This document shows positions 52,301-54,629 of a stretch of 60,000 nucleotides of DNA, piece by piece. The stretch is taken from contig CM055095.1 in NCBI GenBank assembly GCA_029204225.1, forward strand, positions 21,199,348-21,259,347. The letters run 5' to 3'. How positions within the stretch are numbered: the first letter of the stretch is position 1; each line of letters begins with the position of its first letter. Origin of the DNA: Diphasiastrum complanatum (Eukaryota; Streptophyta; Lycopodiopsida; Lycopodiales; Lycopodiaceae). The position numbers and the translations under genes were made by a program. The notes below the pieces were generated by a model, which was given only the letters and a program-made list of their open reading frames with translations, ran no database searches and was not told the DNA's origin.

Positions 52301-54080
52301 ATATGGTTTCAGAAATTCGGACTGTGTAGTCTGCCGACTGTTTCGGGTGCGAAACACCAAAAAGTGTGTTTTCACTCAGGGAGTTGCAAGGCCAAATCAT
52401 GAAGAGGCCTTACCATCAAGGGGGGGGGGGGGGGGGGGGGGGCCGTTGCCAGGAGCCCCCGGACCCCGCCGTTGGGGGGCGTTGCCCCCCAAACCCCCCA
52501 CCGGAGGGCTACTGCCCCCCGAACCCCCCGTTTCAGCTATTCCAAAAGAAGTATACAATTCCTGCCAATCTAAGGAAGGCTCCTTCTAACTCTTTCTATC
52601 ATTTTCTAACAGAAAACGGAATCAGTAGATTTGCAAACCATTGGCATCAAAACACCATTCAAAACTGATTTAGTTAGTATTAAACTCAAAAAAAAAAAAA
52701 AAATTAGCCATTACTCCTTTTTCCACAGAAAAAAATAAATAAAATAAAATTTGCGATCCTGGTCGCAGATCGCTAACATTCCGGATCGCACGATCTGGAA
52801 CGTTTTTTCAGCGGATCGCGATCCGCTGCAACACAGCACAAAAGTAAATGCACTTATTATTGCGTATTTCAATCGCTTGCAAAGCTATATAAAGATGCTG
52901 CAACAATGTGTCTTCTTGGAATATTGAGCATTATACAGGGAAGATTTTTGGCATGAACATTGAATTGTAAAATTATAAGCAGTCCAAGAAAAAATATGTC
53001 TTGCATCGATCTACAAGATGAACTTGAATATCAGTATAGGCTCAAGAAGTTGGCCAGCGTTCTACGCACCTCAGACTTCATGGAAGATTCCAGATCCGAA
53101 TACCACTTGTAAAACTGAATCAACCAAATGTCGTCTTAAGTGACCAAACGGAATTCACACTGGAACTTAATCACAATTTCAAGACCCTTACACAGGAAGG
53201 AATTCTACATTCGGAAACTAACCTGATGGCTGTTAAGCAAGACAGCATCAGTCATCATAGTAATTTGATCCGAAGAATCAAGTGAAGAAATGGTAGAATC
53301 CAGCTCCCGTCCACCGGCAGGCTGATTTGCCTGGATAAGTGACATTTAGACTTGCGATGTTTGCGTTCCTATTAGAATCAAAGTAGGGCTTACATGTTGC
53401 TACTACTAACACTGTTTTACATCGTAATACATGGTTAGTTGGGTGGCTGGATGAAGAGAAATACCACAAGAAAGGCTGGAGTACCAAGAAGCGGCCATTC
53501 TTTCAATACAGCGAAAAAACTAAAATAAGTGAAGTGTGAAGCGGCAGGAGCTTACAAGATGCGGTGGCATTGGACGTTCCGCAACAACCTGAGAAAGTGC
53601 TGTAATGGCTGCATGCTGGTCTTCTGTCAAAGGTGCATTCTGCAATTTCAAGTAAGCCTGATCAACCCATGTACTCCAAGTTTTTCACTAGCTCAACACT
53701 ACCTAGCATTGATTACTTTGATCTGGAGGCCTTACTTGGATCTGAACTGTTTCCTGTGTTATCGAACTAATAACAATATTGAGCACACAGCCAAAGCTAG
53801 ACAAGCCGCAGCAAACGGTTTGCGTGGCCATTTTTCAATTCAAAAATAAAAACATCGAAAATTCGTTTTGCGTGAACATTGAACACGAAATTAAGGGTTT
53901 GAAGACAGAATCGGAAGATTTTTGCAGAGCAAGAAGTGCACGTAATGAACAATGAATCTTGGTGTTTTGCTTTCTCACCTGTTCCCAAGTGGATGCAAAG
54001 CTGTATCCCTTGGAAACGGCACCAGTAGAAGCAGCAGGGCGCTGCACCGGCTTCGCTTGCGCTCTAATCGTCGTCGCCAT
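4634..54080 (-). CDS. COG3: COG3 (Sec34) gene, 5' part, 15 exons, continues beyond the left edge
   Basis: The gene encodes subunit 3 of the conserved oligomeric Golgi complex, a peripheral cytosolic tether for retrograde intra-Golgi vesicles; COG3 belongs to lobe A (COG1-4). I assembled it by reading the minus strand: 102, 84, 99, 45, 75, 96, 78, 86, 67, 63, 108, 105, 93, 89 and 220 bp exons join in frame to 470 codons. Recognisable plant COG3 stretches in order are [86 protein letters not shown] and [12 protein letters not shown]. Plant COG3 is about 780 residues, so roughly 60 percent is here. No stop, frameshift or lost splice site was seen, so the gene looks functional despite introns packed with transposons. 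Identification rests on remembered family sequence, not on a search. Confidence 0.93.
4854..6860 (-). other. COG3 intron 14, no recognisable gene
   Basis: About 2 kb of AT-rich intron without a supported coding region. A short frame at 5182-5472 is leucine/methionine-rich and unassigned. Confidence 0.7.
6861..6949 (-). CDS. COG3: COG3 exon 14 (29 codons plus 2 nt)
   Basis: It encodes [14 protein letters not shown] to LAPLLDP and ends in phase 2 at TT|GTAAG, so the Leu codon is completed by exon 15. A 66-bp AG tract (coding-strand sense) begins 33 nt upstream of the acceptor. Confidence 0.92.
6983..7048. repeat. (TC)33 microsatellite in intron 13
   Basis: A perfect TC tract followed by a short CAA run. 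On the COG3 coding strand it is (GA/AG)n and ends 33 nt before the exon 14 acceptor. Confidence 0.98.
7049..8370 (-). other. Rest of COG3 intron 13
   Basis: AT-rich sequence with no supported gene or element. Confidence 0.7.
8371..8463 (-). CDS. COG3: COG3 exon 13 (31 codons)
   Basis: It encodes [16 protein letters not shown] to [10 protein letters not shown], acceptor GACAG, donor CAG|GTACA. A 69-bp GA/TC tract begins 33 nt upstream of the acceptor. Confidence 0.93.
8497..8565. repeat. (GA)34 microsatellite in intron 12
   Basis: A perfect GA tract. On the COG3 coding strand it is (TC)n, a long pyrimidine tract ending 33 nt upstream of the exon 13 acceptor. Confidence 0.98.
8566..9350 (-). 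other. Middle of COG3 intron 12
   Basis: AT-rich intron sequence with no supported gene or element between the GA tract and the hAT element. Confidence 0.7.
9359..10103. mobile_element. hAT non-autonomous element, CCCGTTCYGG family, 745 bp
   Basis: Perfect 8-bp target duplications ATACAATC (9351-9358 and 10104-10111) flank the element. Ends are CTTAGTTGCCCGTTCTGG and, reversed, CTTAGAAACCCGTTCCGG. Inside, A/T-rich runs follow both ends. No transposase frame is present. It sits in intron 12, between exons 12 and 13. Confidence 0.88.
10262..10366 (-). CDS. COG3: COG3 exon 12 (35 codons)
   Basis: It encodes [17 protein letters not shown] to [12 protein letters not shown], bounded by CTACAG and TTG|GTATC. 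The 'CH.LYCEQRL' block is a strong COG3 signature. Confidence 0.93.
10774..10881 (-). CDS. COG3: COG3 exon 11 (36 codons)
   Basis: It encodes [14 protein letters not shown] to [13 protein letters not shown]; '[10 protein letters not shown]' is conserved in COG3. Acceptor TTTAG, donor GAG|GTAAT, phase 0. Confidence 0.92.
10996..11058 (-). CDS. COG3: COG3 exon 10 (21 codons)
   Basis: It encodes [12 protein letters not shown] to KNASTQ with a CACAG acceptor and CAG|GTCTG donor. It follows the 6.5-kb intron 9. Confidence 0.92.
11059..12570 (-). other. Left part of COG3 intron 9, unassigned sequence with a degenerate repeat
   Basis: 11560-11990 is less AT-rich and has overlapping short frames with no recognised domain. 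A degenerate tRNA-iMet PBS-like string lies at 11953. 12087-12330 is a degenerate tandem repeat, listed separately. Confidence 0.5.
12087..12330. repeat. Degenerate minisatellite based on TTTTCAGCGCCCATCTCCAG
   Basis: About ten imperfect units of 20-30 bp, each with a CAG(C/T)(G/A)CCCA core, run head to tail. There is no sign of coding. Confidence 0.7.
12571..13037 (-). repeat. 3' LTR of the rearranged chromovirus
   Basis: 467 bp, starting TGTTAGAGTC and ending TTGTGACA on the minus strand. It is directly preceded on that strand by the purine tract AGAGGAGGGAAGGAT. It matches the other two copies at about 15398 and 14235. Confidence 0.88.
13059..13600 (-). pseudogene. Chromovirus integrase C-terminus plus chromodomain
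   Basis: The 175-codon frame starts with the integrase C-terminal region ([44 protein letters not shown]) and ends in a chromodomain: [27 protein letters not shown]. The chromodomain defines the chromovirus branch of Ty3/gypsy and is thought to guide integration to particular chromatin. The C-terminal stop lies just before the polypurine tract, so this end of pol is complete. Confidence 0.88.
13745..14234 (-). pseudogene. Chromovirus integrase zinc finger remnant and core
   Basis: The frame reads [12 protein letters not shown], an in-frame TAG, then [59 protein letters not shown] and [13 protein letters not shown], so both core Asp residues and the catalytic-Glu region (TDGQ.ERVN) are visible. 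A frameshift follows the first core Asp segment near KTQNGQF. About 140 bp separate it from the C-terminal piece. Confidence 0.85.
14235..14693 (+). repeat. Third LTR copy, inverted, inside the chromovirus
   Basis: 459 bp, oriented opposite to the two outer LTRs. It lacks about the first 17 nt of the LTR start but has the exact LTR end TTGTGACA, which is fused directly to internal pol sequence at 14694. Confidence 0.87.
14697..15240 (+). pseudogene. Inverted pol piece: RNase H end to integrase zinc finger
   Basis: The plus frame starts [14 protein letters not shown], the usual RNase H end, and continues to the H2C2 integrase finger ([34 protein letters not shown]), then [15 protein letters not shown] and [13 protein letters not shown]. 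The end overlaps the minus-strand integrase copy, including the same stop position. Confidence 0.86.
15383..15395 (-). promoter_or_regulatory. tRNA-iMet primer-binding site
   Basis: TGGTATCAGAGTC on the minus strand, 2 nt after the end of the 5' LTR; one base differs from the common plant TGGTATCAGAGCC. Confidence 0.85.
15398..15865 (-). repeat. 5' LTR of the rearranged chromovirus
   Basis: 468 bp. It starts TATTAGAGTC rather than TGTTAGAGTC and ends TTGTGACA, directly before the primer site. A few scattered substitutions separate it from the 3' LTR. Confidence 0.87.
15866..16494 (-). other. Intron 9 sequence between gypsy fragments
   Basis: No supported gene is present. Two short frames at 15899-16264 and 15960-16208 lie on opposite strands of the same bases and have no recognisable motif. 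Confidence 0.5.
16495..16930 (-). pseudogene. Gypsy integrase core fragment
   Basis: The minus strand reads [17 protein letters not shown], then a stop, [48 protein letters not shown] and [16 protein letters not shown]. It is the integrase catalytic core of a gypsy element, diverged from the one at 13745. LTRs are not visible. Confidence 0.8.
16931..17542 (-). other. Right part of COG3 intron 9
   Basis: No gene or element supported. An open frame at 17040-17309 has no recognised motif. Confidence 0.6.
17543..17609 (-). CDS. COG3: COG3 exon 9 (1 nt plus 22 codons)
   Basis: It encodes [17 protein letters not shown] then FKQLQ, with acceptor GAAAG and donor CAG|GTGAG. The phase complements exon 8. 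Confidence 0.92.
18014..18099 (-). CDS. COG3: COG3 exon 8 (28 codons plus 2 nt)
   Basis: It encodes [12 protein letters not shown] to LLKRLDECI and ends in phase 2 at TC|GTGAG. The split Ser codon is completed by exon 9. Confidence 0.92.
18100..20077 (-). other. COG3 intron 7
   Basis: 1,978 bp of AT-rich intron in which I see no gene or element. Confidence 0.7.
20078..20155 (-). CDS. COG3: COG3 exon 7 (26 codons)
   Basis: It encodes [18 protein letters not shown] then NYFDELEN. The acceptor is GGCAG and the donor AAC|GTAAT. The '[11 protein letters not shown]' motif is diagnostic of COG3. Confidence 0.93.
20156..22055 (-). other. COG3 intron 6, right-hand exon-proximal part
   Basis: Mostly AT-rich, no recognisable gene. 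Around 21200-22060 there are short open frames on both strands without known motifs, probably remains of an old element. A 75-bp inverted repeat with GGTACC lies near 20988-21065. Confidence 0.5.
22064..22481. mobile_element. hAT MITE, GGGAACG family, 418 bp
   Basis: Ends CATAGTTACCAGGGAAC and (reversed) CATAGTTGCTAGGGAAC. The flanks AAATGGGG (22056-22063) and GAATGGGG (22482-22489) are an 8-bp duplication with one mismatch. Both ends carry several GGAACGCGTTCC-type palindromes. The centre is homologous to the copy at 30207 in opposite orientation. Confidence 0.86.
22490..23800 (-). other. Intron 6 sequence, unassigned
   Basis: 22490-23130 continues the less AT-rich block seen left of the MITE, so the MITE probably landed in an older unrecognised element. 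I see no domain in any frame. 23130-23800 is AT-rich. Confidence 0.5.
23810..24110 (-). pseudogene. Ty1/copia reverse transcriptase fragment
   Basis: With stops and frameshifts the minus strand gives [39 protein letters not shown] and FDMKYLGLL. These match copia RT blocks, including the YVDD active site. It is too broken to be functional. Confidence 0.75.
24328..24890 (+). repeat. LTR copy A (TGTTGGAAAATAAG family)
   Basis: It starts TGTTGGAAAATAAGC after a purine-rich AAAGGGGCAAG. The same sequence recurs at 26303. The right end is cut off by gypsy integrase sequence at about 24895. Confidence 0.65.
24895..25500 (+). pseudogene. Degraded gypsy integrase fragment
   Basis: Across frames the plus strand shows [24 protein letters not shown]-like, [17 protein letters not shown] and [13 protein letters not shown], the integrase core and C-terminus of a chromovirus. 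Many stops and frameshifts are present. It directly abuts LTR copy A but reads as a different family. Confidence 0.7.
25501..26302 (-). other. Intron 6 sequence between LTR copies
   Basis: AT-rich sequence with no recognised coding frame; possibly retroelement interior. Confidence 0.4.
26303..27390 (+). repeat. LTR copy B with internal 260-bp tandem duplication
   Basis: It starts TGTTGGAAAATAAG and follows copy A with scattered differences. It contains two tandem units of 260 bp (26741-27000 and from 27001), each beginning TGAACTTTGAAGAACTTG and including a shared TATTTATAG box. The right end near 27390 is approximate. Confidence 0.65.
27963..28058 (-). CDS. COG3: COG3 exon 6 (32 codons)
   Basis: It encodes [15 protein letters not shown] to [10 protein letters not shown], acceptor TTTCAG, donor CTG|GTAAT. 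This is the conserved heptad-rich segment of the Sec34 domain, likely coiled coil. Confidence 0.93.
28208..28282 (-). CDS. COG3: COG3 exon 5 (25 codons)
   Basis: It encodes [14 protein letters not shown] to TCDGIFGQ with acceptor TTGCAG and donor CAA|GTATT, phase 0. It continues the exon 4 block exactly as in plant COG3 (MKSE then TEEKYRHY). Confidence 0.93.
29450..29600 (+). pseudogene. LINE reverse transcriptase fragment
   Basis: The frame [13 protein letters not shown], stop, LYGTYLMMD matches the conserved LINE RT block '[14 protein letters not shown]'. A related fragment lies at about 49425. Only about 50 residues remain. Confidence 0.65.
29750..31620 (-). pseudogene. Ty1/copia pol fragment, interrupted by a hAT MITE
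   Basis: On the minus strand: GAG-pre-integrase ([20 protein letters not shown], near 31330), integrase remains, the integrase C-terminal part [20 protein letters not shown] and [16 protein letters not shown] (30579-30827), linker, then start of RT ([20 protein letters not shown], about 29760-29820). Frameshifts and stops occur throughout. The MITE at 30207-30555 splits the linker. Confidence 0.8.
30207..30555. mobile_element. hAT MITE, GGGAACG family, 349 bp, nested in copia
   Basis: Perfect 8-bp duplications GGTACATG (30199-30206 and 30556-30563) flank ends CATAGTTGCCAGGGAACG and CGTTCCCTGGTAACTATG. It is a reverse-orientation relative of the 22064 copy and shares its central 'TTTAAATATAAGTTTGAAA' type core. 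Confidence 0.93.
31849..34713 (+). mobile_element. Left 2865-bp LTR of an inverted LTR pair
   Basis: It starts TGTTAGCCG and ends TTTAACA, and is followed by TGGTGCGTCTGCCGGGAG. Its length equals that of the inverted copy at 39472-42336, with only a couple of substitutions noticed in the stretches I compared. It has a TATATAAA box at 34083, three TTGTTGGAACA(C/T)ACA repeats at 34098, 34134 and 34197, and a GAG|GTAAGT splice-donor-like site near 33608. LTR length and the downstream unknown ORF resemble Ogre/Tat elements of the gypsy superfamily, but no pol is present to prove it. Confidence 0.8.
34277..34540 (+). CDS. 87-residue ORF inside the left LTR
   Basis: The frame begins [18 protein letters not shown] and ends [12 protein letters not shown]. 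It starts 187 bp after the TATATAAA box and has balanced, protein-like composition with an acidic C-terminal half. I recognise no family. It is also intact in the inverted copy (39645-39908, minus), but that says little because the two LTRs are almost identical. It may be chance. Confidence 0.3.
   Translation: MEILGNKDGMSVTIHCWDFHQIPEHDRRSVLNFLSELYYQESIIHIYINIEYTLDEECWATVDSEISETITELLPEGSYSILAPFDL
34715..34732 (+). promoter_or_regulatory. Primer-binding site resembling tRNA-Gly(UCC)
   Basis: TGGTGCGTCTGCCGGGAG is complementary to the 3' end of plant tRNA-Gly(UCC) as I remember it, ending CTCCCGGCAGACGCACCA. It begins one base after the LTR end, as expected for a primer site of a plus-strand element. 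Confidence 0.75.
35055..36398 (+). CDS. Unknown acidic ORF after the tRNA-Gly primer site
   Basis: I chose the ATG at 35055 (context AAACATGG) over an upstream in-frame ATG at 35007, which lies before an A12 run. The 447-residue product starts [17 protein letters not shown] and is rich in Asp, Glu, Asn and Ser, with a more basic patch [18 protein letters not shown] near the middle. No signal peptide, membrane segment or known domain is visible. Its place right after LTR and primer site fits the extra first ORF known from Ogre/Tat elements. The last 30 codons (from about 36305) are antisense of gypsy gag, so the true C-terminus has been lost by a junction. Confidence 0.5.
   Translation: MDDSLLYEYFGNMDVEAIYAPSNEVNVIYQLISWVSSIISDDVIDLREKQSLYKERPIASQFLECDGKSCIFQVDKYENFQNNNCEKILDNSHIQEEFDTTSDELYQSLSVTSGSSIIDWKDFSFNQEYHQNQDEKTIDTDEVLIEDTNDTKTSDDHSIDKEKNLSFVVELSHNYLEEITLEDNMIEDGIENTDDNLLYDKAQPLEGENKFDGYESIKRTGFENLQMNCSEHKNLLPYSKEKEMLLFTKESEMLQRICYMKWKPFSMKKKVTIKKLLLPNNIGWDMLQEFRKLSRYDIIDMYPDNFDYEEMKHMDMINDKSQENYTSNTHLIGFNMDDDSNINYMSEDLSETVQTSYEQCDQLYSNNFCIDRINDNHHCDIDLDAMRSIVKMKDYISSDDINYGSVVQEEYTLKKNVNRHETLGQTLPWEIFPTLRLEQYELPSPAS
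36305..38478 (-). pseudogene. Gypsy gag and leader of a truncated minus-strand element
   Basis: Minus-strand gag reads [24 protein letters not shown] then a stop, [19 protein letters not shown], and a CCHC knuckle [13 protein letters not shown] followed by TAG and CPK, then [12 protein letters not shown]. It parallels the gag at 55883 in order and spacing. Protease, RT and integrase are missing because the element is cut at about 36305. 37650-38478 is noncoding leader. Confidence 0.8.
38494..38996 (-). repeat. 5' LTR of the minus-strand gypsy, with internal duplication
   Basis: The LTR starts TGTTATGGCCATTGG at 38996 and ends near CCTAATA, directly before TGGTATCAGAGCC (38480-38492), the tRNA-iMet primer site. 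It contains a 90-bp tandem duplication at 38644-38733 and 38734-38815, each beginning GCACAGTTACCACTGTGCAT. Confidence 0.8.
38997..39471 (-). other. Sequence between gypsy LTR and right inverted LTR
   Basis: No coding region. Short motifs like TTTGCTGTTTTCTGG and GCTGATTTC recur here; similar motifs occur, on the other strand, just left of 31849. Confidence 0.5.
39472..42336 (-). mobile_element. Right 2865-bp LTR, inverted copy of 31849-34713
   Basis: It is the reverse complement of the left LTR with the same length. On the plus strand it starts TGTTAGACTATC and ends TTCGGCTAACA and is directly followed by TGGCGATTCCACTGGGGA. Differences noticed include A/G near 42230 and C/T near 42102. The 87-codon frame recurs at 39645-39908. 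Confidence 0.8.
42338..42355 (+). promoter_or_regulatory. Primer-binding site resembling tRNA-Arg
   Basis: TGGCGATTCCACTGGGGA is complementary, apart from about one base, to the 3' end of plant tRNA-Arg as I remember it (TCCCCAGTGGAGTCGCCA). It begins one base after the right LTR, which would make that LTR a plus-oriented 5' LTR. Confidence 0.7.
42356..43371. other. Sequence after the tRNA-Arg-like site, up to the hAT
   Basis: No recognisable gag or pol follows the primer site. The minus strand has a short open stretch ([20 protein letters not shown], near 42530) without family. It ends in a (TTA)n tract at 43340-43366, into which the hAT is inserted. Confidence 0.5.
43372..43470. repeat. 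Subterminal GGTACC palindrome array of the hAT
   Basis: Six or more GGTACC or near-GGTACC units occur in about 100 bp. Such clustered subterminal motifs are the known transposase binding sites of hAT elements; the role here is inferred. Confidence 0.7.
43620..43790 (+). repeat. Two tandem 86-bp units upstream of the small hAT ORF
   Basis: 43620-43705 and 43706-43790 are near-identical, each starting CACATGGGCA and including GAGACCAACACAGGGGGG. They lie just before a GATAAATAG TATA-like box at 43837. Confidence 0.85.
44018..44383 (+). CDS. Small charged protein encoded opposite the transposase
   Basis: The ATG (GAGATGGCT) starts [20 protein letters not shown] and gives 121 residues. The first half is a highly charged, probably helical segment ([17 protein letters not shown]), the middle is proline-rich ([15 protein letters not shown]), and the end is again charged and helical ([15 protein letters not shown]) with an acidic tail. 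A TATA-like box lies about 180 bp upstream and the GC content matches the transposase. I recognise no family. It may be an accessory protein of the transposon or a captured exon. Confidence 0.45.
   Translation: MAERIPPKPEGEARRKLEEDIRRHNERHRKQEADIREMLRQTRQRNPEPEPPAPAVDPVPVVELDLDEQIGMNFTRRQLIMVRERVARRRANQEAAWANREAEQEQQNNAPDEGEESVEDQ
44907..46103 (-). CDS. Proline-rich ORF with two AT-hooks, downstream of hAT transposase
   Basis: The 398-residue frame starts [11 protein letters not shown] and is acidic at first, then proline-rich over about 150 residues. It has two AT-hook cores, [15 protein letters not shown] and [11 protein letters not shown], before an acidic C-terminus ending [10 protein letters not shown]-hooks bind the minor groove of A/T-rich DNA. 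Its frame differs from the end of the transposase exon 3, with an in-frame TAG just before its first Met, so it could be a last exon reached by splicing, a frameshifted tail, or a second protein. Confidence 0.5.
   Translation of the reverse strand: MPVPQMFGCVQHRVMAVTTTAQPEEAPDDFHCTDWEAMQGLQGVHDEAWDEAWVDSGVGLQDDSEVGAQADLEAGAQDESQSPEHLYSDAQLVDLVATLDSEAQQMPSVRAPPSSLASMPNTDSQPEQPHEVPTVPPAPQRVYVRRTAPPVPPMPFRPAAPPSPSTFAAPGLHGRPPSVPRFSLAAPTSTVAPPVAAPTSHPPPLAAPRMYQYRPPQRPFQYISPLYSPPAQPVPPPAAAPRAHTPRAHPPRSVAQGVPSFASLSQPASTWAQPSQSGDLHGGDEALTAPLVRKRPGRPKGAPNKKGKAQKLPGRRGRPRRALGTGRGAVSQPVGAGVVGLACLGADPEADWEDEDDESSPSDTQPMPVPDRQRYRLRELARGPELSPEHSSESEPEH
46021..48315 (-). pseudogene. hAT transposase, three exons, N-terminus missing
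   Basis: Exons 46894-48315, 46639-46800 and 46021-46536 join in phase 0 to 699 codons (donors CAG|GTATG and CAG|GTGAT, acceptors CACAG and TTGCAG). Exon 1 contains the plant hAT DUF659 region ([17 protein letters not shown] near residue 205; [23 protein letters not shown] near 295) and [15 protein letters not shown]. Exon 2 carries the dimerisation motif [19 protein letters not shown]. The BED zinc finger that should precede DUF659 is absent, replaced by a low-complexity Pro/Ser/Ala stretch; the upstream exon was probably lost. No stop is seen inside the joined exons. Confidence 0.82.
48351..49720 (+). pseudogene. Degraded LINE sequence with RT fragment
   Basis: At 49425-49680 the plus strand reads [49 protein letters not shown] and FRKTFDSI, matching LINE RT ([19 protein letters not shown]...ST.DHI.TL; FRKAFDS). 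48351-49370 is of the same character but too degraded to place. Confidence 0.65.
50865..51026 (+). repeat. 79-bp tandem duplication
   Basis: Two units starting at 50865 and 50944 share ATATGCAAATAGRTTAGACC and the following CAATAATGAGCCCAATTGA, with small indels between them. Confidence 0.75.
51286..51732. mobile_element. hAT MITE, GGATCGCG family, 447 bp
   Basis: Flanked by TGGCATAG (51278-51285) and TGGCATAC (51733-51740), a duplication with one mismatch. Right end reversed is CTGAGTTGCAGCGGATTG. Both ends carry CGATCC/GGATCG palindromes. The inner sequence (GTTGCCAATATGGGTATC) matches the neighbouring copy at 52045. Confidence 0.78.
52045..52836. mobile_element. hAT MITE, GGATCGCG family, 792 bp, with GC-rich insert
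   Basis: Perfect 8-bp duplications CACAAAAG (52037-52044 and 52837-52844) flank the element. Ends are CAAGGTTGCAGTCCGCG and, reversed, CTGTGTTGCAGCGGATCGCG. Subterminal CGGAACGCGATCCG and GCGGATCGCGATCCGC palindromes occur at both sides. It is longer than the 51286 copy partly because of the G/C block at 52420-52535. Confidence 0.9.
52420..52535. repeat. G23 run followed by C-run-rich block
   Basis: Twenty-three consecutive G (52420-52442) precede about 90 bp with repeated C5-C7 runs. The block interrupts the homology between the two GGATCGCG MITEs. On one strand it could form G-quadruplexes. Confidence 0.85.
53070..53114 (-). CDS. COG3: COG3 exon 4, 45 bp, precedes the 24.8-kb intron
   Basis: It encodes [15 protein letters not shown], a highly conserved COG3 block, between a TTCAG acceptor and a GAG|GTGCG donor. 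The exon is only 15 codons long, and the next exon lies 24,787 bp away. Confidence 0.92.
53223..53321 (-). CDS. COG3: COG3 exon 3 (33 or 36 codons)
   Basis: It encodes [14 protein letters not shown] to DAVLLNSHQ and ends CAG|GTTAG. Two in-frame acceptors lie 9 nt apart; the upstream one (exon edge 53330) would add Ala-Asn-Gln. This is the least conserved part of COG3, so the family does not decide between them. Confidence 0.85.
53556..53639 (-). CDS. COG3: COG3 exon 2 (28 codons)
   Basis: It encodes [17 protein letters not shown] to PMPPHL, phase 0 on both sides. The acceptor is TTGCAG and the donor CTT|GTAAG. The 'APLTE.Q.AAI..LS..VAERP' pattern is typical of plant COG3. Confidence 0.9.
53979..54080 (-). 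CDS. COG3: COG3 exon 1 (34 codons)
   Basis: The exon starts at ATG in the context GAGATGGCG and encodes [10 protein letters not shown] to ASTWEQ. It ends in phase 0 at CAG|GTGAG. The N-terminal '[12 protein letters not shown]' is the conserved plant COG3 opening. No other in-frame upstream ATG is needed. Confidence 0.9.
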
Positions 54081-54170
54081 CTCTCGCTCTCGCTCTCACT
54101 CTCTCTCGCTCTCGATGGATCTAACTCGATCTCTTGCAAGTGTCATTTCTTGAGCATTACGAGCCTCCCA
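54081..54170 (-). promoter_or_regulatory. COG3 5' leader with GA tract and short uORF
   Basis: Upstream of the start codon the minus strand carries an interrupted GAGA-rich leader (54081-54116). A 16-codon upstream ORF starts at 54146 and stops at a TGA inside that tract (54096-54098), 15 nt before the COG3 ATG. No TATA box is evident. The transcript start is unknown, so the uORF is only potential. Confidence 0.5.
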
Positions 54171-54173
54171 TAA

Positions 54174-54228
54174 ATGGCACGTTGGTGAATACTTCGTTCC
54201 CTCTATTCGAGGTCACGAGTTCGACTCC
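54174..54228 (+). other. tRNA-like A and B box pair, possible SINE remnant
   Basis: ATGGCACGTTGG (54174-54185) resembles an RNA polymerase III A box and GAGTTCGACTCC (54217-54228) fits the B box consensus GWTCRANNC, with tRNA-like spacing. No cloverleaf or copy is seen. It lies just upstream of COG3. Confidence 0.35.
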
Positions 54229-54629
54229 TAACTCAGCATAATACATATACATATAGTATGACCTCAAATACTAATTATGATAATAATAATATTCCTGCTT
54301 TTACTAAAAATGATGAAAAACCCATGATCAAACAACAAGATTAACGTATTTAAAAATGAATTAAGCTATCCAATAGCCATGTAAAAATTTAAAATACTGA
54401 GCTAATTACTCAAAACCAACTGCCTAATGTAAATCACTAACTAAAATAGATCCAATAATAGGTAATGCAGGAAGCTTTGAAGCAACCGCTTCCACAATCT
54501 CTTGATTGAGAAAATAATTGAGAAAATCATCTCCTGCAACTGCTAATTGAGGACATAGCATGAGATTCTTCTTCATATACATGCACCCTAATCATATTTG
54601 CAGTACTTTTTTTTTTGGGGGGGGGGCTC
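54229..54629. other. Intergenic sequence upstream of COG3
   Basis: AT-rich with no gene seen, ending in a T10G10 tract (54607-54626) directly before the gypsy LTR. Confidence 0.6.

Larger units (their letters stand above)
28283..53069 (-). other. COG3 intron 4, 24,787 bp, built of nested transposons
   Basis: Donor GAG|GTGCG and acceptor TTGCAG bound this intron. It holds, from right to left, two hAT MITEs, LINE remnants, a truncated hAT transposon, a 2865-bp inverted LTR pair, a gypsy 5' end and a copia element with its own MITE. 28283-29440 and 49730-51285 show no recognisable gene. Confidence 0.9.
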
